From assembly GCF_020400655.1 (NCBI RefSeq), contig NZ_JAINRC010000011.1:186001-250000 (forward strand): a stretch of DNA of 64,000 nt, in the 5' to 3' direction. A program made the translations under genes and the position numbers. This document shows, piece after piece, positions 62,960 to 64,000 of this stretch; positions within the stretch are counted from its first letter, which is position 1, and each line of letters opens with the position of its first letter. Under the pieces are notes generated by a model. That model worked only from the letters and a program-made list of their open reading frames with translations, was not told the DNA's origin and did no database searches. Source of the DNA: Streptomyces spinosus. GTDB lineage: Bacteria; Actinomycetota; Actinomycetes; Streptomycetales; Streptomycetaceae.

Positions 62960-63117
62960 CGCCGGGACCGCCCGCCGCTCACTCGATCGGCGTGCCCGGC
63001 GCGCGGCGGGCCCGCCCGGGCTCGCATGCTGGCGGGCGGGGGACGACCGCCGTCCGCAGCCGCCCGCGCTCGCCGCGCGGCGCGTCCGGACCTGGCCATG
63101 GGAAGGGCGGAGCGTCG

Positions 63118-63348
63118 ATGAGGCTCGTCGTCGATCTCAACAAGTGTCAGGGGTACGCGCAGTGCGCGTTCCTCGCGCCCGACGTCTTCGCCATGCACGG
63201 CGAGGAGGCGCTGGTCTACGACCCGCACGCGGACGAGGAGCAGCGCGAGCGGGTGGCGCGTGCCGTGGCCGCGTGCCCGGTGCAGGCGATCACGGCGGAC
63301 GGCCTGACGCGCGCGGCTGAGACGCGGGAGGCGTCCGATGGCCGCTGA
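63118..63348 (+). CDS. ferredoxin, 3Fe-4S type
   Basis: 76 residues. CQGYAQC (Cys near 10 and 16) and a distal CP pair (ACPVQAI) give the three-cysteine ligand set of single-cluster actinobacterial ferredoxins that feed P450 enzymes. It overlaps the reductase gene by 11 nt. No P450 gene is next to it in the window. Confidence 0.92.
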   Translation: MRLVVDLNKCQGYAQCAFLAPDVFAMHGEEALVYDPHADEEQRERVARAVAACPVQAITADGLTRAAETREASDGR

Positions 63349-64000
63349 CTACGTGGAGTGGCTCAGACGTGAGGGCCGGATCGTGATCGTCGGTGCCTCG
63401 CTCGCCGGTCTGCGGGCCGCCGAGACGCTGCGCGCGGAGGGTTTCGCCGGTGAGCTGACCCTGATCGGTGACGAGCCCCACGAGCCGTACGACCGGCCGC
63501 CGCTGTCGAAGTCCGTGCTGCTGGGCAGGGCGTCCCCGCACCACACCGAGCTGCCGCACCGCCGGGAGATCGACGCCAAGTGGCGCCTCGGCGTGGCGGC
63601 GACCGGCCTGGACCTGACGGCCAAGCGGGTCCGGCTCGCCGACGGCGACGAGGTGGAGTACGACCGGCTGCTCATCGCGACCGGCGTCCGCGCCCGGCCG
63701 TGGCCGAAGGAGGAGGAGGCCCGGCTCGACGGGGTCTGCCTGCTGCGCACCCGGGAGGACGCGGCGGACCTGTACCGGCGGCTGAAGGCGGGGCCGCGCC
63801 GGGTGTTCGTGATCGGCGCCGGGTTCGCCGGTTCGGAGGTCGCCTCGGCGTGCCGGGAGATGGATCTCCAGGTGACCGTGGCGGAGCGCGCGGGCGCGCC
63901 GCTGGTGGGCGCGCTCGGCGGGGTCGTCGGCGCGGTCGCGGCGGACCTGCAGAGCGAGAACGGGGTGGACCTGCGCACCCATGTCACGGTGACCGCGCTG
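63338..64000 (+). CDS. NAD(P)/FAD-dependent ferredoxin reductase (3' end outside window)
   Basis: 221 residues visible. FAD-binding loop IVGASLAGLRAAETLR near 18-33, PYDRPPLSK, then the NAD(P) loop VIGAGFAGSEVA near 163-174. This matches class-I-like ferredoxin reductases of the dioxygenase/P450 type. It overlaps the ferredoxin gene, forming an electron-transfer pair. The frame is open to the last base. Confidence 0.9.
   Translation, partial: MAADYVEWLRREGRIVIVGASLAGLRAAETLRAEGFAGELTLIGDEPHEPYDRPPLSKSVLLGRASPHHTELPHRREIDAKWRLGVAATGLDLTAKRVRLADGDEVEYDRLLIATGVRARPWPKEEEARLDGVCLLRTREDAADLYRRLKAGPRRVFVIGAGFAGSEVASACREMDLQVTVAERAGAPLVGALGGVVGAVAADLQSENGVDLRTHVTVTAL

Overview
The window is a 64 kb piece of a very GC-rich actinobacterial chromosome, almost certainly Streptomyces. 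The codon use, the GTG/TTG starts, the RppA/CYP158 pigment genes, a DUF397/XRE/ATPase regulator trio, the ureABCFGD order without ureE, and the bioF/bioBAD arrangement all point that way. From memory the gene order resembles the SCO1202-SCO1300 stretch of S. coelicolor; this was not checked by alignment. No rRNA, tRNA, insertion sequence, prophage or CRISPR array was seen. This is core chromosome with a few accessory or degenerating patches.

Layout. 1-2.9 kb: end of an ATP-dependent DNA ligase, a Nudix hydrolase, an aldehyde dehydrogenase and a small conserved protein. 3.2-6.1 kb: pigment operon of type III PKS (rppA), P450 (CYP158-like) and cupin monooxygenase. 6.1-8.8 kb: acyl-CoA dehydrogenase divergent from a TetR regulator, then peptide deformylase. 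8.9-12.1 kb: murT-gatD (lipid II amidation) and pfkA. 12.2-20 kb: CtaG-like protein, Lrp regulator, dimethylargininase-ornithine aminotransferase operon, DUF305/DUF6153 metal-linked genes, a cupin, an acyltransferase and an NAD-dependent epimerase-like protein. 20.1-26.4 kb: secreted tripeptidyl aminopeptidase and the urease operon, with a possible GlnR box.

26.6-31.4 kb is the most unusual stretch. It holds an orphan YefM-like antitoxin with a TGTACA operator, a divergent ClpP-family protein that lacks the catalytic Ser and His, and a small partner ORF. These are followed by a c-di-AMP (ydaO-type) riboswitch with its NlpC/P60 hydrolase, a decayed stretch, and the ATPase/XRE/DUF397 module. 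31.5-36 kb: biotin genes, ending in an array of about twelve 70-74 bp tandem units that starts at the last base of the bioD stop codon. 37-45.4 kb: methyltransferase, RHH/Doc-like pair, GNAT, two CBS-domain membrane proteins, SGNH hydrolase, purB and a uracil-DNA glycosylase with an apparent CTG start. 45.4-52.5 kb: ABC exporter with divergent two-component system, ROK regulator, repeat tract, GntR regulator with a DasR-like operator, and an ECF41 sigma factor. 52.6-64 kb: NADP(H)/F420-type oxidoreductase, hydrolase, PhoD-type phosphatase with a PHO box, a membrane-anchored ACT-GNAT protein, a methionine/cystathionine gamma-lyase-like enzyme with a divergent Lrp regulator, a DUF885 protein, an SDR, a membrane protein, and a ferredoxin/ferredoxin reductase pair cut by the window end.

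A pattern across the window is a TANNNT (-10) hexamer placed 6-8 nt before the start codon of several genes that lack a Shine-Dalgarno sequence (2657, 13463, 18965, 42892, 48305, 59020; weaker at 38624 and 47136). This predicts leaderless transcripts, including those of both Lrp regulators, the response regulator and purB.
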